Origin: Rhodopirellula sp.
GTDB lineage: Bacteria > Planctomycetota > Planctomycetia > Pirellulales > Pirellulaceae
DNA: 55,460 nt
Direction: 5' to 3'
Assembly: GCA_002690925.1 (NCBI GenBank)
Contig: NZGD01000289.1
Span: 23,815-79,274 of the forward strand
Below, in pieces: positions 43,518-53,147 of the stretch (within the stretch, counting starts at the first letter, position 1; the number at the start of each line of letters is the position of its first letter). The notes beneath the pieces are model-generated. The model did no database searches, was not told the DNA's origin, and worked only from the letters and a program-made list of their open reading frames with translations. The translations under genes and the position numbers were made by a program.

Positions 43518-43914
43518 AGCATGCTTCTTCAAGCGACGGACCTTTCAGTCGTTGGTTGTCAAAAGGGACGTAGATCTTCGCATCGAATGCCCTTCACGGT
43601 GTTCGTCGTTCTTTTTTGAGCCTTGATGGTTCCAGGAGTGGAGGGCTACCAGCAGCAACTGGGGAAACGGTTGGTTCGTTTCTAGGGGGGCTTGCTTGCC
43701 TTTTGGGCGGTTCATGGGGCTTGGTGGGTTCCTTGGTGCTACTGGTCGGGTAAGATACAAGACGTCTTCTGTGTAACGACAGGAAACAGGGGCACACCTA
43801 TGGAGTCTGGTCCGCTACTAACCTAGAGTGGTCGTGGGCGAAGCGTTTATCCGCCGCTGGGCAACCATTTGCTGCCTCGATTTCATTATTTCATATCGAT
43901 CGGGCATTTATACG
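43518..43914. other. Intergenic region after the oxidase cluster
   Basis: About 400 bases with no supportable gene. It is G/T-rich on the plus strand. A weak imperfect hairpin follows the coxD stop (around 43533-43553) but without a convincing T-run, so I do not call a terminator. The promoter of the following PIN-TRAM gene should lie here but none is clear. Confidence 0.4.
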
Positions 43915-44928
43915 ATGGATCTCATTATTCTCCGCTGCGTTTTTCTGCTTTGCGCGGGCGGTGTTTCAGCGATCATCAATGCGTCGCTGAACGCGGCGAA
44001 TTCCAATGAGGCAATGCCTTGGTTGGTTTTCACGGGTGTAATGTCGCTCGCTTTGGTAGTCGTGATTGGTGATATCTACGCACCGCGAAAACGGATCGAC
44101 ACGATCACATCGGTTTACTTTGGTGTTCTGGTCGGTGTTCTTCTCACTTATGTGTTCTCGATTGCCCTGGCGCCACTATTGCAGCAGACCTTCAACGTCA
44201 CGCCGTTGACGGTCCAGTTGGTGATTGCATTGGTGTTGTGTTACGTCTGCACGAGCGTCCTGTTGCAAACCAAGGATGACTTTCGCTTTTTGATTCCCTA
44301 TGTGGAGTTTGTCCGAGAGGTGAAAGGATTCAAGCCGTTGGTATTGGATACAAGCGTTGTGATTGATGGTCGCATCGCAGATCTTGTATCAACAGGGGTT
44401 TTTGATAATCAATTGATCATGCCGCGTTTCGCGTTAAGCGAATTACAAGCCATTGCTGATAGTGGAGATAAATTGCGGCGCATCCGGGGGCGTCGCGGAT
44501 TGGATGTGTTGAACCGGATGCGGGCTGACGAAAACGTAGATCTCATGATTTTTGATCGTGAGTTGCCGGAACTCGCTGGTCAGACCGTTGACCTCAAGTT
44601 GGTTCTGCTTGCAAAGCATTTGGAAGGGAAAGTTGTTACCGGTGACTTCAACCTGAATAAGGTTGCCAAGTTGCACAGCGTTGATGTGATTAACCTGAAT
44701 GAAATCAGTAATTCATTACGTCCCGTTTTCCTTCCGGATGAGATTTTCAAGCTCAAGGTGATCAAGGCAGGTGAAGGCCCTGAACAGGGTGTCGGCTATC
44801 TCGATGATGGCACGATGGTGGTTATCGAAGGCGCTCGGGATCGAATTGGTGACGAGTTAGAGGTGCGGGTTACAAGTACTCTTCAGACTAATGCCGGAAA
44901 AATGATCTTCACGAAGTTCGAGACATAG
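43915..44928 (+). CDS. PIN-TRAM domain membrane protein (YacL-like)
   Basis: A 337-residue protein with four N-terminal helices (residues about 4-24, 35-53, 65-88, 98-117), a PIN nuclease domain (about 140-265) and a TRAM RNA-binding domain (about 275-335). PIN acidic residues are Asp145 in LVLDTSVVIDGRIAD, Glu176 in ALSELQAIAD and the aspartate in VVTGDFNLNKVA. This is the YacL architecture; bacterial members are thought to be membrane-tethered RNases. I choose ATG 43915 (MDLIILR); GTG 43828 in frame would add 29 residues that break the membrane topology start. Confidence 0.88.
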   Translation: MDLIILRCVFLLCAGGVSAIINASLNAANSNEAMPWLVFTGVMSLALVVVIGDIYAPRKRIDTITSVYFGVLVGVLLTYVFSIALAPLLQQTFNVTPLTVQLVIALVLCYVCTSVLLQTKDDFRFLIPYVEFVREVKGFKPLVLDTSVVIDGRIADLVSTGVFDNQLIMPRFALSELQAIADSGDKLRRIRGRRGLDVLNRMRADENVDLMIFDRELPELAGQTVDLKLVLLAKHLEGKVVTGDFNLNKVAKLHSVDVINLNEISNSLRPVFLPDEIFKLKVIKAGEGPEQGVGYLDDGTMVVIEGARDRIGDELEVRVTSTLQTNAGKMIFTKFET

Positions 44929-45022
44929 TCAGTTAGGTTCCTGTTCGCAGTGTTACTATCCCCTGCATGTTACTGTTTTCTCGTCTGCTGTCATTCGCGG
45001 TGCTGAGTGGCTTGCTTCATTA

Positions 45023-45493
45023 ATGAGTGATGCTCCGCAAATCGCTGTAGTGTTGGATGGTATTTTCAGAATGCACGATGGTTCGCTTTATTATCTTCTC
45101 TTGCTACCGCTTGCTGCCGCCGTCTTGTGTTGGATCTTGGCAAGTGTCAGTGGATGGGGCCGGCTTGCCGCTGACTATCGGCTAGATCATCCCGTAACAG
45201 GTGAGCGAGCGTGGATGCGTACTGCACGCATCGGGCCTGTTAATTATCATTCGGTATTGTCATTTACTTGTACTGATGAGGGGCTGCAGATTTCGATCGC
45301 ATTTCCTTTCCGTTTTGGCCATCCTCCCCTCTTTATTCCTTGGTGTGATTTTGACCACGTCGTGCCTGACAATAAGTTGTTTTCGAATCGTATCAAGGCA
45401 TCGATCGGGCATCCGGAAATCGCTCGCGTTGTTCTTCCTGCATGGGTTCGTTACCGCATGCCCATGAGTCTGAGAGGGCTCGCCGAGGATTGA
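45023..45493 (+). CDS. Small membrane-anchored protein of unknown function
   Basis: A 156-residue protein I cannot assign. One helix (about 22-43, LYYLLLLPLAAAVLCWILASV) is followed by a basic loop and a compact beta-rich region: ARIGPVNYHSVLSFTCTDEGLQISIAFPF and PPLFIPWCDFDHV, where the pattern of a strand pair and an FIPW turn resembles PH-like membrane-associated domains. The start is ATG at 45023, about 95 bases after the PIN-TRAM stop on the same strand. It ends before a DUF1080 gene with a 170-base gap. Confidence 0.6.
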   Translation: MSDAPQIAVVLDGIFRMHDGSLYYLLLLPLAAAVLCWILASVSGWGRLAADYRLDHPVTGERAWMRTARIGPVNYHSVLSFTCTDEGLQISIAFPFRFGHPPLFIPWCDFDHVVPDNKLFSNRIKASIGHPEIARVVLPAWVRYRMPMSLRGLAED

Positions 45494-45663
45494 CTCGGGA
45501 CGATTTCTGCTTGGCAGTCAAATTTGGCTCAGTGGTGGTTTGCGGGGTGAGCGTATGGCCCTTTGGACCTGAATACCGCAATTTTGCGTACACGCAGACT
45601 GATTCAAGCGACGGGATAGAGTAGGATAACAAGCTTGATTTCCCGTAGTTTTGAGGTCCAAGA

Positions 45664-46350
45664 ATGAGATTTGTTTTTAGTGCGTTGTTGATCATGGTCG
45701 GTTCCCTTGATGTTTCGGCAGCTGACTGGGTGGAGTTGTCTGAGGGGAGTACCTTGAAGGATTGGACGAAGGTTGGTGGTGGGGCAACTTACGTCATCGA
45801 GGATGGTGTGATTACGGGCACGACTGGCCCAGGAAAGAACACTTTCCTGACACGGGGGCCGTACTCTGACTTTGTTTTGGAGTTCGAGGTGCGGTGTGAC
45901 CCTGAACTGAACTCGGGTGTGCAGATACGGAGCCATCAGTACACGAAGGAGACACCGCAGGAGTCAAAGCCCAACCGCATGCGAGAAAAGGGAGAAGTGT
46001 ACGGCTACCAATGCGAAATTACGTCCAAAACAAATCGTGAAAATGGTTGTGCGGGTAATTTCTGGGATGAAGGGCGGCGAACGCGGTGGCTGGACTCCAC
46101 CGTCAAAGCCGCTGAAAAGCAGGCTGTTTATAAAGCTGGCGAATGGAATGCGTTTCGCGTCGTCGCTCAAGGCAGTCGAATTCGCAGTTCGGTGAACGGT
46201 GTTCCCGTCGCAGACTTTAAAGATGATCGGGACGCGTCAGGATTCATTGGTTTGCAGGTTCACTCGATCAAGTCTGGAACTGGACCGTTCAGCGTCTCGT
46301 GGAAGAAAGTGCGTATTCGCGAACTGACGGATGGCGAGAAAGTCAAGTGA
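45664..46350 (+). CDS. Secreted DUF1080 (3-keto-disaccharide hydrolase-like) protein
   Basis: A 228-residue exported protein. A signal peptide (about 1-19, ending VSA-ADW) precedes a DUF1080 jelly-roll: LSEGSTLKDWTKVGGGATY, VIEDGVITGTTGPG, FVLEFEVRCDPELNSGVQIRSH and a C-terminal GFIGLQVHSIKSGTGPFSVSWKKVRIREL. DUF1080 is named for 3-keto-disaccharide/glucoside hydrolase activity; many planctomycete paralogues have no tested function. It is convergent with the sulfatase gene, and the two could act in polysaccharide breakdown, which is inference. Confidence 0.88.
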   Translation: MRFVFSALLIMVGSLDVSAADWVELSEGSTLKDWTKVGGGATYVIEDGVITGTTGPGKNTFLTRGPYSDFVLEFEVRCDPELNSGVQIRSHQYTKETPQESKPNRMREKGEVYGYQCEITSKTNRENGCAGNFWDEGRRTRWLDSTVKAAEKQAVYKAGEWNAFRVVAQGSRIRSSVNGVPVADFKDDRDASGFIGLQVHSIKSGTGPFSVSWKKVRIRELTDGEKVK

Positions 46351-46492
46351 GCAACTCGGTTGTTCGATCCGTCGGGATTGATCGAGGTGAATGTTGGTCC
46401 TGACGAACAGACGTGTGATTGAGATATCAGCTTTGTTAAGCCAGACGGCTCACGGTGTAGTAGGTTGACGCCTCGGCACTCTTGAAGTTTGG

Positions 46493-47977
46493 CTACTGAA
46501 TCTTTGGCAGGCGGCTCGTACCGTTTTCTTGGATGCGTTGAAGCTCAGCGGAAATTCTTGCTACGACATCGGGCTTCTGGTCATACAAATTGTTGAGTTC
46601 GCCGAGATCGTCATCAAGGTTGTACAACTGTCCCGCTGGGCCTCCACGTTTCGCTTTGATGCGACTCGGTTTTGAAAAACCGCCGGACCCGAGTTGTGTG
46701 ATCAGTTTCCATGGGCCTTGTCGAGCGGTCATTGCACCACTGCCACTCTTAATCACGAGTGTGGGGCGGTCAGGCTGGGATTTCCCCAGAAGCGTTTTGT
46801 AGAAGCTGAAACTGTCTGGCCCGGCGTCCTGCGACAGTTCTGTTCCGACCAGTTCACCAAATGTCGCCAAGAGATCGGTAAAGCAGATCAGCCGATTGTT
46901 CACCGTGCCGGGCTTCACTTTACCCGGCCAACGGACAATGAATGGCATGCGATGGCCGCACTCCCATGCGTCAGCCTTCATTCCTCTCAGTCCACCTGAA
47001 CTGTCATGGTCGAAGCGTTCGACATCTTCTTCATACCAGACGGGACCATTGTCGGAGGAAAAGATAACCAGAGTGTCTTCAGCCATTTCGGCTTGCTTGA
47101 GAGCTTTCAGCACACGTCCGATCATGTGATCGACCATCATTGTGAATTCACCGTACATGCCCGCGCCACTTTTGCCACGAAATGGTTCCGCTGGTAGCCA
47201 GGGGGTGTGCGGAGCTGGGTATGCCAAGTAGAGAAATAGCGGTTTATCAGCGGACTTTTTCTCGTGTTGCTCGATCACTCCAATGGCTTCATCTGTGAAG
47301 CGAGGAAGTACATCTTTGAGTTCCATGTCGGGCGCGATTCGACCTGCTCTCCAGAATTCACCTTGGATTTTGCTCCAACCTTCTGTGTTTCGTGCCTCGA
47401 TATTTTCAGTCGGTGGTAGGACAGCGCGGTTGCCTCGGATGTAAAAATAGGGTGGGATGTCAGTCGAAGCGCGGATGCCAAAGAAGGACTGGAAACCGTG
47501 ATCGACTGGGCCACCAGGAAGTGGTCGATCATAACCATTCTCTTCAAAGCCAAGATGCCACTTTCCAACCATTGCAGTCTGGTAAGCCTTGTTCGCAAGC
47601 AGACTGGCAATGGTGGTTTGGCCTGCTTCGATTAAAGGATGGTTACGCCACAGCGATACGTCGGTGCGGAAAGGAAAACGCCCAGTCATCAGGCCATACC
47701 GAGACATGTGGCACAGGGGCCCGGCAGCATGCGCATCAGTGAAACGCATGCCGTCACGGGCGAGTTGGTTGATGTTAGGAGTTGGGATTTTGGATGCCAC
47801 GTTGTAGCACTGGGCGTCACCATAGCCCATGTCATCAACCAGAATCATCACAATGTTTGGTGGTTTGGCCTGAGCCAATGTTGTATTCGTAGCCAACAGG
47901 AATAGCCAGACTACTGGAAGTCGGTAATGCCGGGTAAAGAATGTCACGGGGTATTTATCGGTATGGGGAAAATGCAA
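46493..47977 (-). CDS. Secreted arylsulfatase-family protein with atypical C-x-M-S-R site
   Basis: A 494-residue type I sulfatase. The signal peptide (about 18-37) precedes NIVMILVDDMGYGD (41-54) whose Asp48-Asp49 bind calcium. The formylglycine site reads CHMSRYGLMTGR (Cys89 to Arg100): the catalytic cysteine and Arg93 are present, but the usual proline of C-x-P-S-R is Met91. Other ligands look intact: GKWHLGF, SSDNGP near the metal site, and a C-terminal LYNLDDDLGELNNL. The closest named families act on sulfated glycans, but substrate is unknown. Whether the cysteine is converted to formylglycine is the open question. Confidence 0.9.
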   Translation of the reverse strand: MHFPHTDKYPVTFFTRHYRLPVVWLFLLATNTTLAQAKPPNIVMILVDDMGYGDAQCYNVASKIPTPNINQLARDGMRFTDAHAAGPLCHMSRYGLMTGRFPFRTDVSLWRNHPLIEAGQTTIASLLANKAYQTAMVGKWHLGFEENGYDRPLPGGPVDHGFQSFFGIRASTDIPPYFYIRGNRAVLPPTENIEARNTEGWSKIQGEFWRAGRIAPDMELKDVLPRFTDEAIGVIEQHEKKSADKPLFLYLAYPAPHTPWLPAEPFRGKSGAGMYGEFTMMVDHMIGRVLKALKQAEMAEDTLVIFSSDNGPVWYEEDVERFDHDSSGGLRGMKADAWECGHRMPFIVRWPGKVKPGTVNNRLICFTDLLATFGELVGTELSQDAGPDSFSFYKTLLGKSQPDRPTLVIKSGSGAMTARQGPWKLITQLGSGGFSKPSRIKAKRGGPAGQLYNLDDDLGELNNLYDQKPDVVARISAELQRIQENGTSRLPKIQ

Positions 47978-48007
47978 CTCACGGGCCGGACGAGATCAAT
48001 GTTAACG

Positions 48008-51000
48008 TTAGCTGCTGGCCCGATCAAAAATTTGATTGAAGACTATTCGATTGTTGTGTCTTGTTTGAACACACTGTGCGACGATCATCTCAGGATCTGA
48101 TTCGTTCATCAGGAACGCCAGATTTTTCATGAGGTGCGGATCATCAGGTAACTCATGTCTCGCAGTGGTGTCCATGAGTCGAAGATTTGCTTCGATTCTG
48201 CGGAGAGTCCGATATCCATTGATGAGAGTCACTGATTCCTGATCACTCAGGTGCCCTGCATTGGCAAGCGCCAGCAGTGCGCCGGTGGTTCCTGTTTGGA
48301 GAATTTGAGGTGATTCCTGAGCATGCCGTAGGGTCAGCATTTGGGAAACGAATTCGATGTCGACGGTACCACCTTCGCCGCGTTTCAGGTTGGTTTGTGT
48401 CGCCGTTTGTTGCATTCGTTCACGCATCTCCCGGATTTCAATTGCCATCTCAGGCTTCCAGTCGGTATTTCGAATGATCGCGGCAATGGCCTCGTCTGTT
48501 TCCCTCCGTAATTCACGTGATCCAGAAATGGACCGTGCTTTGCAGAGTGCCAGACGCTGCCACAGCGGTGCGGTGTTTTCTCGGAAACGCGCTCTGAAAT
48601 CTTCAAGCGTCATGGCCCAAACGCCTTCTTCTCCCGTGTCACGTAGGCGTGAATCGAGTTCGTAGAGGCGACCATCAGGGCCGGGCTGGTTAATTCGCGT
48701 GATGACTCGCTGTGTCAGTTGGTTAAAGAACTGTTGGTTGGTCAGGGTTGCGCGGTGACCGCCCATTCGCCGTTTTGTTTCTCCATTTGACGAATAAAGA
48801 AAAATGGCATCCAAGTCGCTGTGGTAGTTCGGTTCACGTCCACCAAGTTTTCCCAAGCCAAGCGTAATGAGTTCAGCAGGGTTACCTTCGTCGTCACATG
48901 GGTCGCCATATTGATTGGCCAGAGATTCCTGTTCATGTTCGATCATGCGACGAACACACGCCTCTGCGGTATCGCCGATGGACTGGTGAGTCGCCTCCAG
49001 CGTGTCTTTTCCAAGTATGTCGCGCACACCAATGTTCAAATGAGCACTGTTCTTAAACGTCCATAGAATGCGTTCGATGTCGTTTGCGCCGCGGCATACA
49101 GCAATAGAATGTGCGTCGAGGCGTTGAGCCGAGGGCATGCGGTTCATCAACAGTGAATCGATGAGCTCGTCGATCATGCCGGGGTTATTGGTGAGAATGC
49201 CACTCAGGTAGGGCGTAGTGGCGCAAAGTCGCACCATCAATTCCATTGTGGGACGGCTGCTGCCAAGTAGTTCCCAAAGTGTTGCCTTGGCGCCTAGTGA
49301 GTCAGTGACTGCCACGAGCGATGCAAGTGTCGCGTCGGGGGCGGGGGTGCGTGACACTTCAGTCAGCAAGGCGGGGGCAATCGATGTCAGGAAGTGACGG
49401 CAGCGATGAGGCGAAAGGAATGGCACAGATTCTGTACTAAGAGCTGCCAGGTTTTCCATGGCCCGCTGTGGATTCACCAGGCCATGTTGTGACAGAGTAC
49501 TCTCCACTAACGTGGGGTCAGGGTTGGGATCAAGCAGGAGTTCGGTTTCCGATGCGACCGAATCACCTTCCCCAGCAGCATCCAGCATCAGATGATTGAT
49601 CATGCGGCAATTCTTGTCGAACGTGTCGTTCAAAAGAGTTTCGAAGCGTTCGATGTCGCCGCCCGATCCGTCGGCTGCACGGATTCCGAGTTGCCAGGCA
49701 AGACGTTTGCGAGCCGAGGGTTCACTGGGAAGAAGACTGCCTGATTGATCGAACATGACCGACAGTTGGTGCTGAAGTCGGCAAAGTCGGGCGTAGTTTT
49801 CCGACAGAAGCGTTGCCTCCTGATGAGTCAGGCAGCCAGCTTGCTCGAGCGAAAAAATGGCATCGTAGGTATTGCGACAGCGTACGCTGCCAAGATTACC
49901 GCCATGTAACAGCTGTAAAAACTCGACGGTAAGCTCGAGATCATCGCGACCGCCGGGGCTCCGCCCAATATCTTCACGAGCGTCTGATTCATTCGAAAGT
50001 GACTTTTCAAGTTTGTTCCTCAGTGTTCGGATCTCTGCAATCTCGACGCGGCTCATGAAACGACGGTAAACCCAAGGTTCAAGGCGACTCAGGAATACCT
50101 GACCGAGCTTTTGCGAGCCAGCGACGACGCGAGCTTTTACGAAACTCAGCCTTTGCCAAGTTCGCCCAGCCGTTTCGTAGATCCGCAAAGCTTCACGGAA
50201 ACTGCAAATATGTACTCCTACTTCGTATCGTGGGCCTTCGCGAAGATCAATGTCCATCCCGTCGTTGCGTGATTCGTCGCCTCGCAGCAGGGTAAGTAGG
50301 TCATTGACAACGGTGTTGTAAAAATCTCGGTGCCATACATTTTGGTTATCGATCGAATCATAAAGAAATACGAGCTTGATCGATGACCCATAACCCATCT
50401 CTTCCCCACCGAGGTGTCCAAGGCCGATGACCGTAAGCTCTGGGGTCGTGCCATCGGGGCGTTGCGGCATTCCGCGACGTTCTGCAAGTCGCTGCAGAGT
50501 GAAGTTGAGCCCTGCTTCGATGACGGCATCGGTCACGACGGCGATTTGACGGCCAATTCGTTCAGGTGTTGCACCACGAACAAATTCGCCATAGGCGATG
50601 CGAAGTATTTCCCGGGATGAAAAGCGGCGAATGACCAGAGCCGCCCGATTGGGCTGCTCCAGATCCCGTAATTCTGTCAGCAGTTGATCAATGAGCATCT
50701 CGCGAGATGCCGGCATTCCATCGCTGGCTCGGATCAGATCGAAGGTTTCTGGATCTGAAATCAGGCGATTCGCGAGGGCTTTACTCGTGGCAAACACTTG
50801 CAGCAGAGCTGGTAACGCTTCGGAGTCTCTTTGGAATAAAGCAAGCAACGAGACGGCATCCGGACTGGAATCGATAAACCGGCTCAGATGGCGGATTGTT
50901 TCGTCCCGGTCATCGAGTTGATCAAGATGAGCGGCTAAACCTAAACGCAGACTATGCAGCAATTCAGGCGAGGCCCCAGAGTTCCAGATGGCCCGGAGAT

Positions 51001-51088
51001 CGCTTTTTACTCGCTCTGGATCGCTGAAACGAGTCGTATCGAGCCAGTCGAGAGTGGCATCATCGGTGTTTGGGGGGTCAGATTCCAT
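48008..51088 (-). CDS. glnE: Glutamine synthetase adenylyltransferase GlnE, N-terminal site degenerate
   Basis: A 1026-residue GlnE. In this enzyme the N-terminal nucleotidyltransferase domain removes AMP from glutamine synthetase and the C-terminal one adds it. The C-terminal motif, LGLGKLGGREPNYHSDLDAIF (about 742-763), has its DxD. The N-terminal equivalent (222-241) reads GLGHLGGEEMGYGSSIKLVF: the expected Lys is His225, Asn is Gly232, and the two catalytic aspartates are Ser236 and Lys238. Both helical domains and the inter-domain region (VEFLQLLHGG, DIEFVSQMLTLRHA) are preserved. No glnA or glnB is nearby. The gene is divergent from rpoD. Confidence 0.92.
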   Translation of the reverse strand: MESDPPNTDDATLDWLDTTRFSDPERVKSDLRAIWNSGASPELLHSLRLGLAAHLDQLDDRDETIRHLSRFIDSSPDAVSLLALFQRDSEALPALLQVFATSKALANRLISDPETFDLIRASDGMPASREMLIDQLLTELRDLEQPNRAALVIRRFSSREILRIAYGEFVRGATPERIGRQIAVVTDAVIEAGLNFTLQRLAERRGMPQRPDGTTPELTVIGLGHLGGEEMGYGSSIKLVFLYDSIDNQNVWHRDFYNTVVNDLLTLLRGDESRNDGMDIDLREGPRYEVGVHICSFREALRIYETAGRTWQRLSFVKARVVAGSQKLGQVFLSRLEPWVYRRFMSRVEIAEIRTLRNKLEKSLSNESDAREDIGRSPGGRDDLELTVEFLQLLHGGNLGSVRCRNTYDAIFSLEQAGCLTHQEATLLSENYARLCRLQHQLSVMFDQSGSLLPSEPSARKRLAWQLGIRAADGSGGDIERFETLLNDTFDKNCRMINHLMLDAAGEGDSVASETELLLDPNPDPTLVESTLSQHGLVNPQRAMENLAALSTESVPFLSPHRCRHFLTSIAPALLTEVSRTPAPDATLASLVAVTDSLGAKATLWELLGSSRPTMELMVRLCATTPYLSGILTNNPGMIDELIDSLLMNRMPSAQRLDAHSIAVCRGANDIERILWTFKNSAHLNIGVRDILGKDTLEATHQSIGDTAEACVRRMIEHEQESLANQYGDPCDDEGNPAELITLGLGKLGGREPNYHSDLDAIFLYSSNGETKRRMGGHRATLTNQQFFNQLTQRVITRINQPGPDGRLYELDSRLRDTGEEGVWAMTLEDFRARFRENTAPLWQRLALCKARSISGSRELRRETDEAIAAIIRNTDWKPEMAIEIREMRERMQQTATQTNLKRGEGGTVDIEFVSQMLTLRHAQESPQILQTGTTGALLALANAGHLSDQESVTLINGYRTLRRIEANLRLMDTTARHELPDDPHLMKNLAFLMNESDPEMIVAQCVQTRHNNRIVFNQIFDRASS

Positions 51089-51569
51089 AGCGGAATAAAC
51101 TCATCAGTTTCTATGGTGACCAAACCTGGAAAAAGGAACCCTTCCGACCTGTTGCGCATCTAAACGCATGTACGACAGCACATGAAGGGGCTGGATCGAG
51201 GTTGTGTTAGGACGCGTGAATGATACGGACCGACCTGCCGAACCAAAAGATAAGTGTAAATCCATGGGGACAAAGCGGGTAGAGCACGCAAAGTGACCTA
51301 GTGTTGGACACCGAGGCAGAAAATGACGCCTATCGTCATTCTGCGAGCGATTCACCGAATCCACAGTTGTTGACTTTTGGCAACGCTTGGCTGAGGTGGA
51401 AAAGCAACGTCCGGGGGGATGAAATCTCGGTTCACTTTTCACGCAACCTATTAGCACACAACAGTTTGCCATGATTTACGCCTCCCCTTCAGAGAGTTGC
51501 GGCACTACGCCTGCTTGGTCTCCCCCAAACCTGTCCGACAGATATGAAACGGGTTTCGAGGAACCGACG
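51089..51569. promoter_or_regulatory. Divergent regulatory region between glnE and rpoD
   Basis: About 480 bases up to the preferred rpoD start. The clearest element is a dyad at 51322-51340. I found no confident -35/-10 pair. A 33-codon in-frame extension of rpoD (from ATG 51471) covers the last 99 bases and may be translated. Confidence 0.45.
51316..51344. promoter_or_regulatory. Hairpin-like dyad upstream of rpoD
   Basis: AATGACG (51322-51328) and CGTCATT (51334-51340) form a perfect 7-bp dyad around CCTAT; GCAG (51316-51319) and CTGC (51341-51344) extend it past a two-A bulge. It could be an operator or an RNA hairpin in the sigma-factor leader. Confidence 0.55.
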
Positions 51570-53147
51570 ATGGCAAAGAAGCTTAGCCGAAGAAGTTTGC
51601 AAGATGATGCATTCGACGCTGATGAGTCCAATTCAAGACGTACACGTGTCATGGGACAGCAATTTGCTGAGGCTCATGATGAGGATCAAACTACTAACGA
51701 TGACCGAGGTCGGCGTCGTCATGACGCCACTGCGGATCCGACAGAGGATCCCGTTCGCATGTACCTCATGCAAATGGGACAGATCCCACTCCTGACTCGA
51801 GATCAGGAAGTTGCTGCTGCCAAGCAGATTGAATGCACACGGGATCGATATCGTCACTCGATGCTTGCCACTGATTTCCTGCTGCAGGGTGCTTTGAAAC
51901 TATTGGAACAGGTTCGCGATAAGCAATTGCGACTCGATCGTACGATCGAAGTCAGCGTGACGAACGCGGTTGAGAAGAAAGCAATCATGCTCAGAATCGT
52001 GCCAAATGTACGAACGCTGCAGTATCTGTTGAAGCAAAACCGCAGTGATTATCTGAATGCAATCAATCGAAAACTGCCAATGCGTCAAAGGCGGGCTGCT
52101 TGGAAAAACTTGGTTATCCGTAGAAACAAGGCAGTTCGACTCGTCGAAGAAATGAACCTGCGTACAGGAAAACTTCAGCCGCTATTTGAAAAACTTCGAC
52201 ATGCCTCCGAACGCATGGATGAAATCAAGGTCATGCTCGCGAATGCTGATGCTATGGCTGTACCCGGCATGCCTTCAGGCGACGAACTGCGTAGCGAACT
52301 GCGTTATTTGATGCGTTTGACCTACGAGTCGCCAATCACACTCCGCCGACGGATCTCCCAATGTGACGGTTTTCGCGAAGACTATGATGCGGCCAAGCGA
52401 GTTCTTTCCGCTGGTAACTTGAGACTGGTTGTCTCGATCGCTAAGAAATATCGAAATCGAGGACTCTCTTTTCTTGATTTGATTCAGGAAGGTAATACGG
52501 GACTGATGCGAGCTGTCGATAAGTTCGAGCACGCTCGCGGTTACAAATTCAGTACCTATGCAACTTGGTGGATACGCCAAGCCATCACTCGTGCCATTGC
52601 CGACCAAAGTCGAACCATCCGTGTACCTGTCCACATGATTGATACCATGAACAAGGTACGCCAGATCACTCGTGAACTTGTCCAAGAGATTGGTCGCGAA
52701 CCGACTACTGAAGAAGTCTGTGAGCGTAGTGGGTTGTCGATTGAGGACACCCGAGTCATTCTTAAAATGAGCCGGCAGCCGCTTTCGCTTGATCAGCCCA
52801 TCGGAGATCAGGAAGACAGTGTATTTGGTGAGTTTTTGGAAGATCATCGTGATGACGATCCGTTGATGGAAACCAATCGCGATGCACTGAAAACGCAAAT
52901 TGATGCGGCGATGGAAACTCTCAACTATCGTGAACGCGAGATCCTCAGGCTACGATATGGCCTTGCTGACGGGTATACTTACACTCTTGAAGAAGTCGGC
53001 AGGATTTTTCAGGTGACTCGCGAACGCGTGCGTCAAATCGAGAGTAAAGCTGTTCGCAAATTGCAGCAGCCCTATCGCTCCAAATCACTGGTCAGTTTCC
53101 TTGATGGAGCTGAACTTTCCATGCTTGAGAGCGGTGAACTCGTTTAG
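51570..53147 (+). CDS. rpoD: RNA polymerase primary sigma factor (RpoD/SigA)
   Basis: The housekeeping sigma-70 factor, 525 residues from ATG 51570. Region 1.2 is DPVRMYLMQMGQIPLLTRDQE; region 2 (from about 285) has VVSIAKKYRNRGLSFLDLIQEG and the -10-recognition stretch YKFSTYATWWIRQAITRAI; region 3 follows from RVPVHMIDT; region 4 (about 445-505) has EREILRLRYGL and the helix-turn-helix VTRERVRQIESKAVRKL. A roughly 170-residue non-conserved region lies between 1.2 and 2, as in other large primary sigmas. The chosen ATG has GAGGAA nine bases upstream; ATG 51471 would add 33 residues. The last codons and stop lie in a 14-bp tandem repeat. Confidence 0.95.
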   Translation: MAKKLSRRSLQDDAFDADESNSRRTRVMGQQFAEAHDEDQTTNDDRGRRRHDATADPTEDPVRMYLMQMGQIPLLTRDQEVAAAKQIECTRDRYRHSMLATDFLLQGALKLLEQVRDKQLRLDRTIEVSVTNAVEKKAIMLRIVPNVRTLQYLLKQNRSDYLNAINRKLPMRQRRAAWKNLVIRRNKAVRLVEEMNLRTGKLQPLFEKLRHASERMDEIKVMLANADAMAVPGMPSGDELRSELRYLMRLTYESPITLRRRISQCDGFREDYDAAKRVLSAGNLRLVVSIAKKYRNRGLSFLDLIQEGNTGLMRAVDKFEHARGYKFSTYATWWIRQAITRAIADQSRTIRVPVHMIDTMNKVRQITRELVQEIGREPTTEEVCERSGLSIEDTRVILKMSRQPLSLDQPIGDQEDSVFGEFLEDHRDDDPLMETNRDALKTQIDAAMETLNYREREILRLRYGLADGYTYTLEEVGRIFQVTRERVRQIESKAVRKLQQPYRSKSLVSFLDGAELSMLESGELV

